This document shows positions 22,414 to 30,814 of a stretch of DNA of 30,814 nt, piece after piece. Below the pieces are notes generated by a model. It saw nothing but the letters and a program-made list of their open reading frames with translations. It had not been told where the DNA came from and did not search any database. The stretch spans positions 1 to 30,814 of the forward strand of contig CAYQPF010000048.1 in NCBI GenBank assembly GCA_964419225.1. Reading direction: 5' to 3'. Position numbers and translations under genes: made by a program. The first letter of the stretch is position 1. The number at the start of each line of letters is the position of its first letter. This DNA comes from CAYQPF01 sp964419225. GTDB lineage: Bacteria; Cloacimonadota; Cloacimonadia; Cloacimonadales; CAYQPF01.

Positions 22414-23586
22414 ATGTTAAAAGAAAAACATATATTTACATCGGAATCGGTGACCGAAGGTCATCCTGACAAAATCGCAGATCAGATTTCTGATGCAGTA
22501 TTGGATGCCATATTCCAGTGTGATCCTTATGGCAGAGTAGCATGTGAAACTTTTGTTACCACCGGTCTGGCATTGGTGGGCGGGGAAATTACGACAACTT
22601 GTTATGTTGATATCCCTGAAATCGTCAGAAAAACTATCAAGGAAATTGGTTATACAGACGCAGAATACGGAATTGATGCCAGAACTTGTGCTGTAATTAC
22701 TACTATTGATAAACAATCACCAGATATTTCTATGGGTGTCGATAAGACAAAAACCCATCAACAAGGTGCCGGAGATCAGGGTATGATGTTCGGTTATGCC
22801 TGTACAGATACCAAAGAACTTATGCCAATGCCCATTCTGTTGGCTCATAAATTAGCTAAACAATTGGCTTTTGTGCGTAAGGGTTCCAAAGAAGTGTTAC
22901 CTATTCTGGAATACTTAAGACCTGACGGGAAAACCCAGGTATCTGTGGAATATGTTGACGGTAAACCACATCGCATCGAAGCGATCGTTATCTCTGCTCA
23001 ACATAATCCTGAAGTTACTCAGGAACAGATCAAAAAAGATTTGATTGAACATGTGATCAAACCTATCGTACCTGCAGAGATGCTTGATGCTGAAACAAAA
23101 TACTTCATCAATCCTACCGGCAGATTCGTCATCGGCGGACCGCATGCCGATACAGGCTTAACCGGCAGAAAGATCATTGTTGATACATATGGCGGAAAGG
23201 GCAGTCACGGCGGTGGAGCTTTCTCAGGAAAGGATCCCTCTAAAGTTGACAGAAGTGCTTCTTATATGGCTCGTTATATTGCTAAAAACATCGTAGCTGC
23301 AGGACTTGCTACAGAAGTTGAAGTTCAATTAGCTTATGCAATTGGTATTGCTGAACCTGTCTCAGTCATGGTTGATACATTTGGAACCGGAACTGTTGCT
23401 GATGCCAAAATTGTTGCCATTGTCCGCGAATTATTCGACCTCACACCTGAAGGAATTATTGATACTCTTAAACTCAGAAGACCTATCTATCAGTTAACTG
23501 CTGCATATGGTCATTTTGGCAGAGAGCTTGAAGAATTCACCTGGGAGAAAACAGATAAAGTAGATCAGATCAAGAAAATGATCTAA
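22414..23586 (+). CDS. metK: S-adenosylmethionine synthetase
   Basis: This 390-aa enzyme makes S-adenosylmethionine from methionine and ATP. Hallmark motifs are present in order: GHPDKIADQISDAVLDA (residues 17-33), GAGDQGMMFGYA, and GGKGSHGGGAFSGKDPSKVDRSA, which includes the P-loop-like GGGAFSGKD motif. Length and domain order are normal. The SD is GGGAGG, eight bases before the ATG. I looked for a SAM-sensing riboswitch in the 100 bases upstream and saw no candidate, only a U- and A-rich leader. It is followed by a terminator and the divergent porin gene lies upstream. Confidence 0.97.
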   Translation: MLKEKHIFTSESVTEGHPDKIADQISDAVLDAIFQCDPYGRVACETFVTTGLALVGGEITTTCYVDIPEIVRKTIKEIGYTDAEYGIDARTCAVITTIDKQSPDISMGVDKTKTHQQGAGDQGMMFGYACTDTKELMPMPILLAHKLAKQLAFVRKGSKEVLPILEYLRPDGKTQVSVEYVDGKPHRIEAIVISAQHNPEVTQEQIKKDLIEHVIKPIVPAEMLDAETKYFINPTGRFVIGGPHADTGLTGRKIIVDTYGGKGSHGGGAFSGKDPSKVDRSASYMARYIAKNIVAAGLATEVEVQLAYAIGIAEPVSVMVDTFGTGTVADAKIVAIVRELFDLTPEGIIDTLKLRRPIYQLTAAYGHFGRELEEFTWEKTDKVDQIKKMI

Positions 23587-23601
23587 AATAATTCAGTTAT
23601 T

Positions 23602-23630
23602 GTAGGGGCAAATACTATTTGCCCCTTTTT
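23602..23630 (+). terminator. Terminator of metK (GTAGGGGC-type hairpin)
   Basis: GGGGCAAAT and ATTTGCCCC (9-bp arms) enclose ACT and are followed by TTTTTCGTTTT, 18 bases past the metK stop. It belongs to the GTAGGGGC palindrome family. Confidence 0.88.
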
Positions 23631-23640
23631 CGTTTTGACC

Positions 23641-23685
23641 GTCTGACAAGTCCGACCAGTCTGAGAAGTCCGACAAGTCAGCTAA
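23641..23685. repeat. 9-bp tandem repeat, five units (GTCCGACAA type)
   Basis: Head-to-tail 9-bp units GTCTGACAA, GTCCGACCA, GTCTGAGAA, GTCCGACAA, GTCAGCTAA. The last unit contains the stop codon of the sigma-54 activator gene on the minus strand. Same period and GTC start as 19392-19436 but a different consensus. Confidence 0.8.
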
Positions 23686-25996
23686 GTTTTTTCAGCTTCC
23701 GATTCAAAGAAAATGCTGAGATCCCCAACAATTTGGCTGCCTTTGCCTGAATATTACCACTTTGCAGCATCGCTTTCTCAATAAGATATCTTTCCCATTC
23801 CTCAAGATTAAGTGTGGTCAATGGTTCATTCTGATTGAATTTCTGCATAGAATTGGAAACATGTAAGACAATGTCCTCAGGTTCGATTACTTTTTTAGTA
23901 CTCAGAAGAATAGAACGTTTGATTATGTTTTTAAGTTCTCGGACATTTCCCGGAAATTGATAAGTGGTTAGATATTCTATTGCTTCTTTGGAAAAGACTA
24001 CCAGTCCTGAACCCGATTGCGACTTAAATAATGAAATAAAATATTCTATCAATAGCGGAATATCTTCTTTTCTTTCACGCAGGGGAGGTATATTTATTTC
24101 CAAAGTATTTATTCTGTTTAGCAGATCAAAGCGGAAAAGATTCTGTTCTGTAAGTTCATACAAATCTTTGTTTGTCGCTGAGATCAGCCGAAAATCCACC
24201 TTGATATCCTGAGTCCCTCCAATCCTGTGGATTATATGCTCTTCAAGTACTCTCAAAAACTTTGATTGCATAGGCAACGGCATTTCGCCAATTTCATCTA
24301 AAAACAATGTTCCATTCTGAGCTGCTTCAAAATATCCTTCTTTCTGACTGGTTGATCCTGTATAAGAACCTTTCTCACTTCCAAAAAAAGCACTCTCCAC
24401 TAAAGAATCTGCAAATGCAACACTGTTTACAGAGGTATAAGGAAAATTCTTTCTCAACCCGGCATAATGGATGATCCGTGCTATTATATCTTTTCCTGTT
24501 CCGGATTCTCCTGTAATCAACACCGGAGCACTTGTATCCTCTGCATATAGCAAAGCCTTTTTGATAATATTCTGCATTACGCTACTCTTGCCTATTATTG
24601 GGGTTTTAACCAAATTGACAAGTTCAATTGGTATCATGGAATGCGTTTTATGCAGAATGTCGTTCTCGACTCTGATGCTTGTCTTTTCAAAACGGGATTT
24701 TATACTCTTGATCTCCAGTTCGTGTTTTGTTTCCCTAATTTCCATCTCGTGATTCTGATATTCTTTATAGTACTTCAGGGCATCTGCACATTGATTTGTT
24801 TCCTCACAGAACTGAGATAACAGCTTGTATATATGAAGTAATTCGCTCTTCAAATTCAGTGCTTTTGCATTATTTAAAGCTCTTCCCATCACTAAAAATG
24901 CCTGATCATAATCTCTAAGTCTCTGATAGGCTTCACCAATACCAACATCCGCAAGTACTTCCTGTATCTTATTCCCATTTTGAGAGACCTGATCTTTGTA
25001 CTTCTGATAATATGTTAAGGCCGTCTCTATCCTTCCCTGTGCTAAATTAATCTTCCCCAGACTAATAGTTGCCCCTGAGACAGCCTGAACATTGTGGTGA
25101 ATATCAATGCCATCTGTTACTTCTAATAAGTTTTTTTCTGCTTTTTCATATTCTCCCAGAGATTGATAGCAATTAGCTGCATTCATCAAAGAGGAAAAAT
25201 ATATTTCCGGGTTTTCATATTTAATTTTGGGGTTAATAAATTTGCAATAATAATTTAGACTTTCCTGAAATTCACCTAATTGACCATATGCTACGCCCAA
25301 GTTTGAACAAACTGTCATATATGAGTCACTTGATTCGTCTTGCAAATACTTAAGTGCTTCTTTGAAATAATTAATAGCTGATTTAAAATCATTTTCAGCC
25401 ATATTAACTCTGCCAAAACCACAATATGCCAAACTGATTATCCTATTGGAATTAACCTTCATTCCAAAGCTAAGACTCTTCTTGTAACAATCATCTGCTT
25501 TGAGCATATCTCCCATACTCTCATATATAAAACCAAGATTGGTATAACGTCCTGGAAGTATATCACAATTTCCGGTCTTTTCAACCAAAACTAAACATTG
25601 TTTTCCATAATCTAACGCCTTATCACGATCATTTTGTAGCCAAAATAAATAACTTAAATCAGAATAGATTATCGCTTTCGTATCGGTATCTGCAATATAA
25701 CTTCGTAAATCATTAAAACTGTTATACACTTCCCCGAAATGTTCTCCTCCTGAAAAATTCCGTATTGATAGAAATGTGAAAGAAAATACTTGTGTTAAAT
25801 GATTGCATAATTGCAAAGGTGGTTGTGAATCAAACTTTAAATACTCCCTGAAACAAGTTATTGCCTCCCTATAGGTGTGAATAAAATTCGGATCGTGCTT
25901 CTTACTTTGATCCTTCAAATAATCACTATATATGGAAAGTTTATCAAATTTACCGGCTTGCTTAAGCATATGATCAAAATCCTTCTGTTTCTCCAT
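23678..25996 (-). CDS. TPR-AAA+-Fis sigma-54-dependent transcriptional activator
   Basis: This 772-aa regulator has three parts. Residues ~1-440 are TPR-like helical repeats (for example YTNLGFIYESMGDMLKADDCY, SLAYCGFGRVNMAENDF, CSNLGVAYGQLGEF). The central AAA+ domain has Walker A GESGTGKD (496-503), a GAFTGA-loop variant GSYTGS (543-548) and Walker B GTLFLDEIGE. The C-terminal Fis-type helix-turn-helix is LEEWERYLIEKAMLQSGNIQAKAAKLLGIS. The loop's Thr, needed for sigma-54 contact, is kept. The TPR module is the likely sensor, probably by binding a protein or peptide. The SD is AAGGAG. A -24/-12 element (26159-26174) and a surface-protein operon lie divergently, so they are probable targets. 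Confidence 0.93.
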   Translation of the reverse strand: MEKQKDFDHMLKQAGKFDKLSIYSDYLKDQSKKHDPNFIHTYREAITCFREYLKFDSQPPLQLCNHLTQVFSFTFLSIRNFSGGEHFGEVYNSFNDLRSYIADTDTKAIIYSDLSYLFWLQNDRDKALDYGKQCLVLVEKTGNCDILPGRYTNLGFIYESMGDMLKADDCYKKSLSFGMKVNSNRIISLAYCGFGRVNMAENDFKSAINYFKEALKYLQDESSDSYMTVCSNLGVAYGQLGEFQESLNYYCKFINPKIKYENPEIYFSSLMNAANCYQSLGEYEKAEKNLLEVTDGIDIHHNVQAVSGATISLGKINLAQGRIETALTYYQKYKDQVSQNGNKIQEVLADVGIGEAYQRLRDYDQAFLVMGRALNNAKALNLKSELLHIYKLLSQFCEETNQCADALKYYKEYQNHEMEIRETKHELEIKSIKSRFEKTSIRVENDILHKTHSMIPIELVNLVKTPIIGKSSVMQNIIKKALLYAEDTSAPVLITGESGTGKDIIARIIHYAGLRKNFPYTSVNSVAFADSLVESAFFGSEKGSYTGSTSQKEGYFEAAQNGTLFLDEIGEMPLPMQSKFLRVLEEHIIHRIGGTQDIKVDFRLISATNKDLYELTEQNLFRFDLLNRINTLEINIPPLRERKEDIPLLIEYFISLFKSQSGSGLVVFSKEAIEYLTTYQFPGNVRELKNIIKRSILLSTKKVIEPEDIVLHVSNSMQKFNQNEPLTTLNLEEWERYLIEKAMLQSGNIQAKAAKLLGISAFSLNRKLKKLS

Positions 25997-26015
25997 TTAT
26001 CTCTCCTTGCAATAA

Positions 26016-26029
26016 TGCAATGCATTGCA
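26016..26029. promoter_or_regulatory. 14-bp palindrome, candidate activator-binding site
   Basis: TGCAATGCATTGCA is a perfect palindrome between the sigma-54 activator gene and its presumed target, about 130 bases upstream of the -24/-12 element. That is a usual distance for an upstream activating sequence. The nonamer ATAATGCAA, which contains the palindrome's left half, recurs at 26042-26050. Confidence 0.5.
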
Positions 26030-26158
26030 CTATTTTTAGCTATAATGCAAGCCAGTGTCAAGAAGAATCTCATGGAACTGTTTGATGCTATATTTCAAAT
26101 AGCTTAAAAGCTTGATTTGCAATAAATTAGACAGTAGAGAAAATGTTCTGATTTGCTT

Positions 26159-26174
26159 TGGCATAAGGGGTGCT
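26159..26174 (+). promoter_or_regulatory. Sigma-54 (-24/-12) promoter candidate
   Basis: TGGCAT-AAGGG-GTGCT matches the consensus TGGCAC-N5-TTGCA, with GG (26160-26161) and GC (26172-26173) exactly ten bases apart. The start of the 70-aa ORF is 24 bases downstream. The predicted mRNA leader would be only about 13 bases, which is short. Confidence 0.6.
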
Positions 26175-26197
26175 ATTAACAAATGATAGGAGGTATT

Positions 26198-26410
26198 ATG
26201 TCAAACAAAGGAATAGTTAGTGTCAGCGAGTTAACGATCTCTACTGTTTCAGACAATGAATACTATTATGGTTTCACAGTTCTTTTTGAAGATGGGGAAA
26301 TTCAAAACATAATGCTTCGAACAGTTACTGAAAACAATGATTCGGTTATTAATGCTCTAAAATTGGAGCAGAATAAATATATTAATCAAATTACTCAAAA
26401 GGAGAGTTAA
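26198..26410 (+). CDS. Small protein of unknown function upstream of the giant surface protein
   Basis: This 70-aa ORF has a strong SD (TAGGAGG) before the ATG at 26198; the ATG at 26183 is in frame but within the leader. It has no signal peptide or transmembrane segment. The sequence is acidic with a Tyr cluster (NEYYYGFTVLFEDGEIQ) and an NDSVINALKLEQNKY helix. I do not recognise the family. Its stop is two bases before the giant gene's start, so it is co-translated with it, probably under the same sigma-54 control. A chaperone or regulatory role for the surface protein is inference from position only. Confidence 0.7.
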   Translation: MSNKGIVSVSELTISTVSDNEYYYGFTVLFEDGEIQNIMLRTVTENNDSVINALKLEQNKYINQITQKES

Positions 26411-26412
26411 AA

Positions 26413-29400
26413 ATGGAACAGCAAAAGAAGATATTTGTATTTTTTAACAATTTTAAGGCTATTGTTGCCTTATTTGTATTTGTTTCAGCTATGAGCATAT
26501 TATGCTCAGTCACTTCTGAAGCACCAACTCTGGGAAATGGATCTCAGGCAAATCCCTATCAAATAGCTAATCTTAATAATCTGTACTGGATGACAACTCT
26601 TTCCGGAGTTATCACCGGTTATTTTATTCAAACAGCGGATATTGATGCATCAGAAACTGCAAGCTGGACAAGTTATTATGGTGATGGCTGGCCTGGTATT
26701 GGCAGCAGTTATAACAATTCTTCATTCTATGGAAACTATGATGGACAGAATCATGTAGTCAGTAATTTGTATATTAAAAATGTATATTGGGCAGGACTCT
26801 TTGGACATGTTGATTATTCAACGTACATTTCAACTCCTGCAAATATAAGAAATCTCGGAGTCACTAATGTGAATATTATCGGATCGCAATACGCCGGTGG
26901 TCTTATAGGAGAAAGCTTTTGTTGCAATGTGTCGAATTGTTATACTACCGGCACAATATCCACAATTAAAGCAGATTGGCAATATCCTTACTATGATCCA
27001 CTTATTTATAATGATTATGTTGGTGGATTAGTAGGCTACGCTGCAGGCTACGCCAGTAATAGCTTTACTAATTGTTATAGTACCTGTACTGTGACGAATG
27101 GCAGTCCAAGTGATGGAGGAAATTATACCGGCGGTTTATTTGGACTTCTAACTACAAGTAATGTAACGGATTGCTATTCCACTGGAAATGTAACAGGCAA
27201 AAACTATGTTGGCGGGTTCTATGGGTCCGGGAATGGAATTATGAATCGGAGCTATGCTTCAGGTAATGTGACCGGGAATGACTGGGTTGGTGGTTTGATG
27301 GGGAAGATTCTTCGTTCTGATGGAATCAATGATTGTTATGCTACAGGAAATGCCTCAGGAAATGATAAAGTTGGTGGTTTCTCGGGTGAAATGACCTGGT
27401 CAATTACAAACAGATGTTACAGCACAGGGCAAGTAACTGGTAACCTTAATGTTGGAGGATTTGTGGGTTGGGTTTATCCATCCTGGAATACCACATATTA
27501 TCCCACAATTGTGACAAACTCCTTTTGGGATACACAAACCTCAGGACAAGCTGCAAGTGTCCGGGGAATCCCTAAAACAACTTTAGAAATGAAAACTCTG
27601 GCAACTTATACTTCTGCAGGATATGGATTTCTGGGATATAATGGAAGTACATGGGGATTGAATCCTGTTTACAATTCAGGATATCCATTCCTGGCTATAC
27701 AGGGATATGATCAACCTTGTGCTGTTACTACTCAGGCTACAACCAACATAGCAGCCACAACAGCCATAGGTCATGGCACAATAACTAATTACGGCCGTCC
27801 GACAATAAGTCAGCACGGTTTTTGCTGGAGCACAGATCCGAATCCGGATCTCAGCGATAGTAAATCCCAAAATGGTGGTGCTTCCGCATTAGGCACATTT
27901 ACTTCTAATCTGACTAATTTGCTGCCATATACTCACTACTATGTCAAAGCTTATGCCACAAACTCAACCTACACTGCTTATGGTGATCAAACTGAATTCA
28001 CAACTCTCCCTCAACAAGCTACTGTTACGACAGGAACTCCATCATCAGTTACAACCACTACCGCCACTCTTAATGGCTGTTTAACTGCTCTGGGAGTACC
28101 TAATCCAACTCAATATGGTTTCTGCTGGAGTTTGACAACAAATCCTACTATCTCAAATAGTAAAACAGAATTAGGTGCTGCATCGGCAACAGGTGATTTC
28201 AGTTCTGCCATTTCCGGCTTGGAAATATATACTAAATATTACGTCAGATCTTATGCAACCAACCTTGCCGGCACAGCTTACGGCAATCAAATAGAATTTA
28301 CTACCCTAAGCACACCAACCTCTGTCACAACTCAGGCTGTTACTGCTATACAGGCAACAAGTGCCACAGGTAACGGAAATATCACAGTACTTGGTATCCC
28401 ACACCCTGTTGAATATGGTTTTTGTTGGAGTACTTCTCATAATCCTACAATTGCTGATGCTAAGTCTGTATTATATAATGCCTCTGTAACTGGAAGTTAC
28501 TCCACTTCTATTTCAGGACTTACAGCAGTTACTACTTACTATGTCAGAGCTTATGCAACAACTGCAGTTGAAACCACTTATGGAGAAGAGCAGACTTTTA
28601 TTACTTTTATCATGGATGGTGCTGGTACTACAGAATCCCCTTACTTAGTAAAGACTCTTGCAGATCTGCAATATATAAGTACACATACAACTTTTTGGAA
28701 TAAATGCTATCTCCAAACAATGGATATTGATGCTTCAGCTACAAACAGCGGTGAAGGCTTTGTGCCAATTGGAAATAGCTCAACCAAGTTCACTGGTTCA
28801 TATAATGGTCAGAATCATTTCATTTACAGTCTTTACATCAACCGTGTATCGTCTTATCATATCGGGTTCTTCGGTTGGACACTGGGTGCAACAATCCAAA
28901 ATCTGAACTTAACAAATGCAACTATTAGAGGTATATCTCCTGTGGGAACCCTGGCAGGCTATGCCCAGACTTCCACAATCAATAATTGCTCCAGCTCTGG
29001 TAATGTAACTTCTTCTGGTGAACAAACAGGCGGATTAATAGGACAAACGTCTTCTTCTACCTTAAACAGGTGCTTTAGTTCATCTAATGTAGTCGGGCAA
29101 AACTGGAGTACCGGCGGTTTAGTTGGTTACAATTATAATTCCAGTAATATTTACAATTGCTATGCTACAGGAAGTGTAACCGGCGTGAATGGAGTAGGTG
29201 GTTTAGTCGGAAATCATTCAGGTGGTTTCATTAGCAAATCTTATAGTACAGGTTTGGTAAGAGGAACTTCAAGTTATATCGGAGGTCTGGTCGGAGGAAA
29301 TTTCGGAAATTCTGTAACCGGTTGCTTCTGGAATACACAAACATCAAATCAGCCTTCCAGCCCTGTCGGAACAGGAAAAACAACACTTCAAATGCAAACG

Positions 29401-30814
29401 AAATCAACCTATCTCACAGCAGGATGGGACTTCAAAGGAGAAACAACAAATGGAACTGCTGAAATATGGAATATCGGTAACAGCAGAAATAACAGCTATC
29501 CATATTTTGACTGGCAATACAGCTCTGACCCTGTTGATAATCCTCCGGTTGTTTCCACCCAGGCTGTAACAAATGTAACATACAACAGTGCTACAGGCAA
29601 TGCTACAATAGTTTATGCCGGGAATGCCACTCAATATGGTGTTTGCTGGAATACAACAGGAAATCCAACTACAAGTGACTTTAAAACTCAGCAAGGGGTT
29701 CCTTCTTCAGGAACATATACCTCGGCAATCTCAAATTTGAGTTCTCTGACCACTTATTATCTACGTTCTTATGCAAGCTCTTCATTAGGGACTATATATG
29801 GAAATCAGGTGGAATTTACCACTTTGGAAATGCCTTTGATAGTCTCAACACAAGCAGCTACTTCCATCACTATCTCATCAGCAACAGGTAACGGAACGAT
29901 AGTCAATCTTGGACAAACAAATGTTATACAGCATGGTCATTGTTGGAGTACAAGCCCTAATCCTACTATTGCAGGTGGAACAATGGTACGTAACAATAAT
30001 CAAAAAGAACCGGATTACTCCTTACGCGAAGTTTTTATGACAGAGCTTGGACCGGTAACTACCGCAGGTTCATTTACTTCAATTATTACAGGATTATCTG
30101 TTTATACAAAATACTATATTAAAGCTTATGCAACAAATTCAACCGGTGTTTCATATGGTGAAGAATTGGAATTTACAACCTTGCCTATACCTCCGATTGT
30201 TTCTACGACTTCAGAATCTACCTTAGATGGACTAACTTTCACTTTTTGGGGCAATCTGGAAGATATGGGGCAACCTGCACCAATACAACATGGATTTTGC
30301 TGGAATACAAGCGGAACACCAACAATCGCTGATAGCAAAACTGAAATAGGAACACCCCTTTATACAGGAGAGTTTTCCTCAGATGTGACCGGGCTGACAG
30401 GATATTGTCAGTATTATGTAAGAGCATATGCTACAACAGAATGCGGAACAGTTTACGGAGATGAGATTGGCTTTAATACACCAGCTTCTCCGCCAACGGT
30501 TACCACACAGTCAGCTTCAAATATCACGACTACCACTGCAACGGGGAATGGAAATATTACAATTTTAGGTGTTCCCAATCCTACTCAGCATGGACACTGC
30601 TGGAGTACAAGTCATAATCCGACTATCAGCAGTAGTAAAAAATCATCTAACTTGTCGGAAAATAAAACTAAAGAAATCCCTAGTACTAACTATCAAACGA
30701 ATCTTGGAGCTATTGACCATACCGGTTCCTTTACCTCCAACCTCACAAACCTTTCAGTATATACAAAATACTACATCAGAGCTTATGCCACCAATTTAGC
30801 CGGAACAGCATATG
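26413..30814 (+). CDS. Giant GLUG/fibronectin-like surface protein (3' end beyond window)
   Basis: An open frame from ATG 26413 (SD AGGAG) runs to the window end: at least 1,467 codons with no stop. Residues 10-33 form a signal peptide or anchor (AIVALFVFVSAMSILCSVTSEA). Residues ~40-430 and ~735-1040 are two blocks of GLUG-type repeats (NCYATGSVTG-x-x-VGGLVG), each starting with a GNGSQANPYQI- or GTTESPYLV-like segment. Between and after them lie at least seven ~95-residue fibronectin-like repeats (VTTQA...ATGNG.I...G....QHGFCWST..NPT....SK, then GLT.YT.YYVRAYATN..GT.YG..EFTT). Two of these carry 19-residue insertions. This is an extracellular adhesin- or matrix-type protein. Confidence 0.92.
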   Translation, partial: MEQQKKIFVFFNNFKAIVALFVFVSAMSILCSVTSEAPTLGNGSQANPYQIANLNNLYWMTTLSGVITGYFIQTADIDASETASWTSYYGDGWPGIGSSYNNSSFYGNYDGQNHVVSNLYIKNVYWAGLFGHVDYSTYISTPANIRNLGVTNVNIIGSQYAGGLIGESFCCNVSNCYTTGTISTIKADWQYPYYDPLIYNDYVGGLVGYAAGYASNSFTNCYSTCTVTNGSPSDGGNYTGGLFGLLTTSNVTDCYSTGNVTGKNYVGGFYGSGNGIMNRSYASGNVTGNDWVGGLMGKILRSDGINDCYATGNASGNDKVGGFSGEMTWSITNRCYSTGQVTGNLNVGGFVGWVYPSWNTTYYPTIVTNSFWDTQTSGQAASVRGIPKTTLEMKTLATYTSAGYGFLGYNGSTWGLNPVYNSGYPFLAIQGYDQPCAVTTQATTNIAATTAIGHGTITNYGRPTISQHGFCWSTDPNPDLSDSKSQNGGASALGTFTSNLTNLLPYTHYYVKAYATNSTYTAYGDQTEFTTLPQQATVTTGTPSSVTTTTATLNGCLTALGVPNPTQYGFCWSLTTNPTISNSKTELGAASATGDFSSAISGLEIYTKYYVRSYATNLAGTAYGNQIEFTTLSTPTSVTTQAVTAIQATSATGNGNITVLGIPHPVEYGFCWSTSHNPTIADAKSVLYNASVTGSYSTSISGLTAVTTYYVRAYATTAVETTYGEEQTFITFIMDGAGTTESPYLVKTLADLQYISTHTTFWNKCYLQTMDIDASATNSGEGFVPIGNSSTKFTGSYNGQNHFIYSLYINRVSSYHIGFFGWTLGATIQNLNLTNATIRGISPVGTLAGYAQTSTINNCSSSGNVTSSGEQTGGLIGQTSSSTLNRCFSSSNVVGQNWSTGGLVGYNYNSSNIYNCYATGSVTGVNGVGGLVGNHSGGFISKSYSTGLVRGTSSYIGGLVGGNFGNSVTGCFWNTQTSNQPSSPVGTGKTTLQMQTKSTYLTAGWDFKGETTNGTAEIWNIGNSRNNSYPYFDWQYSSDPVDNPPVVSTQAVTNVTYNSATGNATIVYAGNATQYGVCWNTTGNPTTSDFKTQQGVPSSGTYTSAISNLSSLTTYYLRSYASSSLGTIYGNQVEFTTLEMPLIVSTQAATSITISSATGNGTIVNLGQTNVIQHGHCWSTSPNPTIAGGTMVRNNNQKEPDYSLREVFMTELGPVTTAGSFTSIITGLSVYTKYYIKAYATNSTGVSYGEELEFTTLPIPPIVSTTSESTLDGLTFTFWGNLEDMGQPAPIQHGFCWNTSGTPTIADSKTEIGTPLYTGEFSSDVTGLTGYCQYYVRAYATTECGTVYGDEIGFNTPASPPTVTTQSASNITTTTATGNGNITILGVPNPTQHGHCWSTSHNPTISSSKKSSNLSENKTKEIPSTNYQTNLGAIDHTGSFTSNLTNLSVYTKYYIRAYATNLAGTAY
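27718..28605 (+). repeat. Fibronectin-like protein repeats 1-3 (coding)
   Basis: Three ~98-codon repeats (about 27718-28011, 28018-28309, 28318-28605) share the phrases FCWST, NPT, YYV(K/R)(A/S)YAT and YG..(E/T)FTTL. They separate the two GLUG blocks. Confidence 0.85.
29548..30814 (+). repeat. Fibronectin-like protein repeats 4-7 (coding, last one cut by window end)
   Basis: Four repeats (about 29548-29826, 29838-30183, 30195-30480, 30498 onward) of the same family as repeats 1-3. Repeats 5 and 7 are longer by 19 codons at the same place (after NPTI). More repeats may lie beyond 30814. Confidence 0.85.

Noticed and set aside
25877..26107. ORF on the plus strand across the start of the sigma-54 activator gene
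   Set aside because: It is mostly antisense to a well-supported gene, has no SD, and its peptide is low-complexity and hydrophobic by chance.

Overview
The window looks like the chromosome of an anaerobic, AT-rich, Gram-negative bacterium of the FCB superphylum, most likely Cloacimonadota or a close relative. This is an inference from gene content, not from a marker gene. Supporting points are a secreted protein ending in a PNPFNP-type sorting domain, an outer-membrane barrel ending in Phe, a giant GLUG/fibronectin-like surface protein, anaerobic enzymes (tryptophanase, a double-cubane-type protein with its activator), and intergenic spacers full of small palindromes and 9-bp tandem repeats. 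I saw no rRNA, tRNA, CRISPR array or transposase gene.

Layout. 69-3504: an FHA-domain protein followed one base later by a secreted protein of unknown function. 3656-6669: three tandem paralogs, each with a signal peptide and a C-terminal TonB-like domain. Each of the two spacers between them carries a relic of the 5' end of the VanZ-like gene that follows the third copy, so the array seems to have grown by duplication of a [tonB-like gene + start of vanZ] unit. 6778-10541: a compact probable operon of vanZ-like, hisS-like, ridA, flbD, motA and motB. 10542-12348: a repeat-rich stretch with one poorly conserved ORF whose 3' end is built from interspersed repeats. 12308-13562: a TetR-type regulator with a striking double palindromic operator, then a flavodoxin-like protein.

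13628-15004 (minus): tryptophanase. 15245-18124: a large exported protein with a C-terminal sorting domain. 18125-18594: repeats, including a 169-bp element with 16-bp terminal inverted repeats. 18595-20780 (minus): a single 2-hydroxyacyl-CoA-dehydratase-like protein and its ASKHA activator, a pairing that fits the double-cubane cluster protein family better than a classical dehydratase. 20963-22231 (minus): a porin-like barrel with a good promoter and terminator. 22414-23586: metK. 23678-25996 (minus): a TPR-AAA+-Fis sigma-54 activator. Divergent from it is a -24/-12 element placed just before a 70-aa protein and a very large surface protein that runs off the window end.

The most interesting points are the vanZ-fragment leaders and translational coupling in the TonB-like array, the probable sigma-54 regulator/surface-adhesin locus, the degenerate HisRS-like protein, the double-cubane pair, and length-conserved 19-residue insertions in two fibronectin-like repeats of the giant protein.
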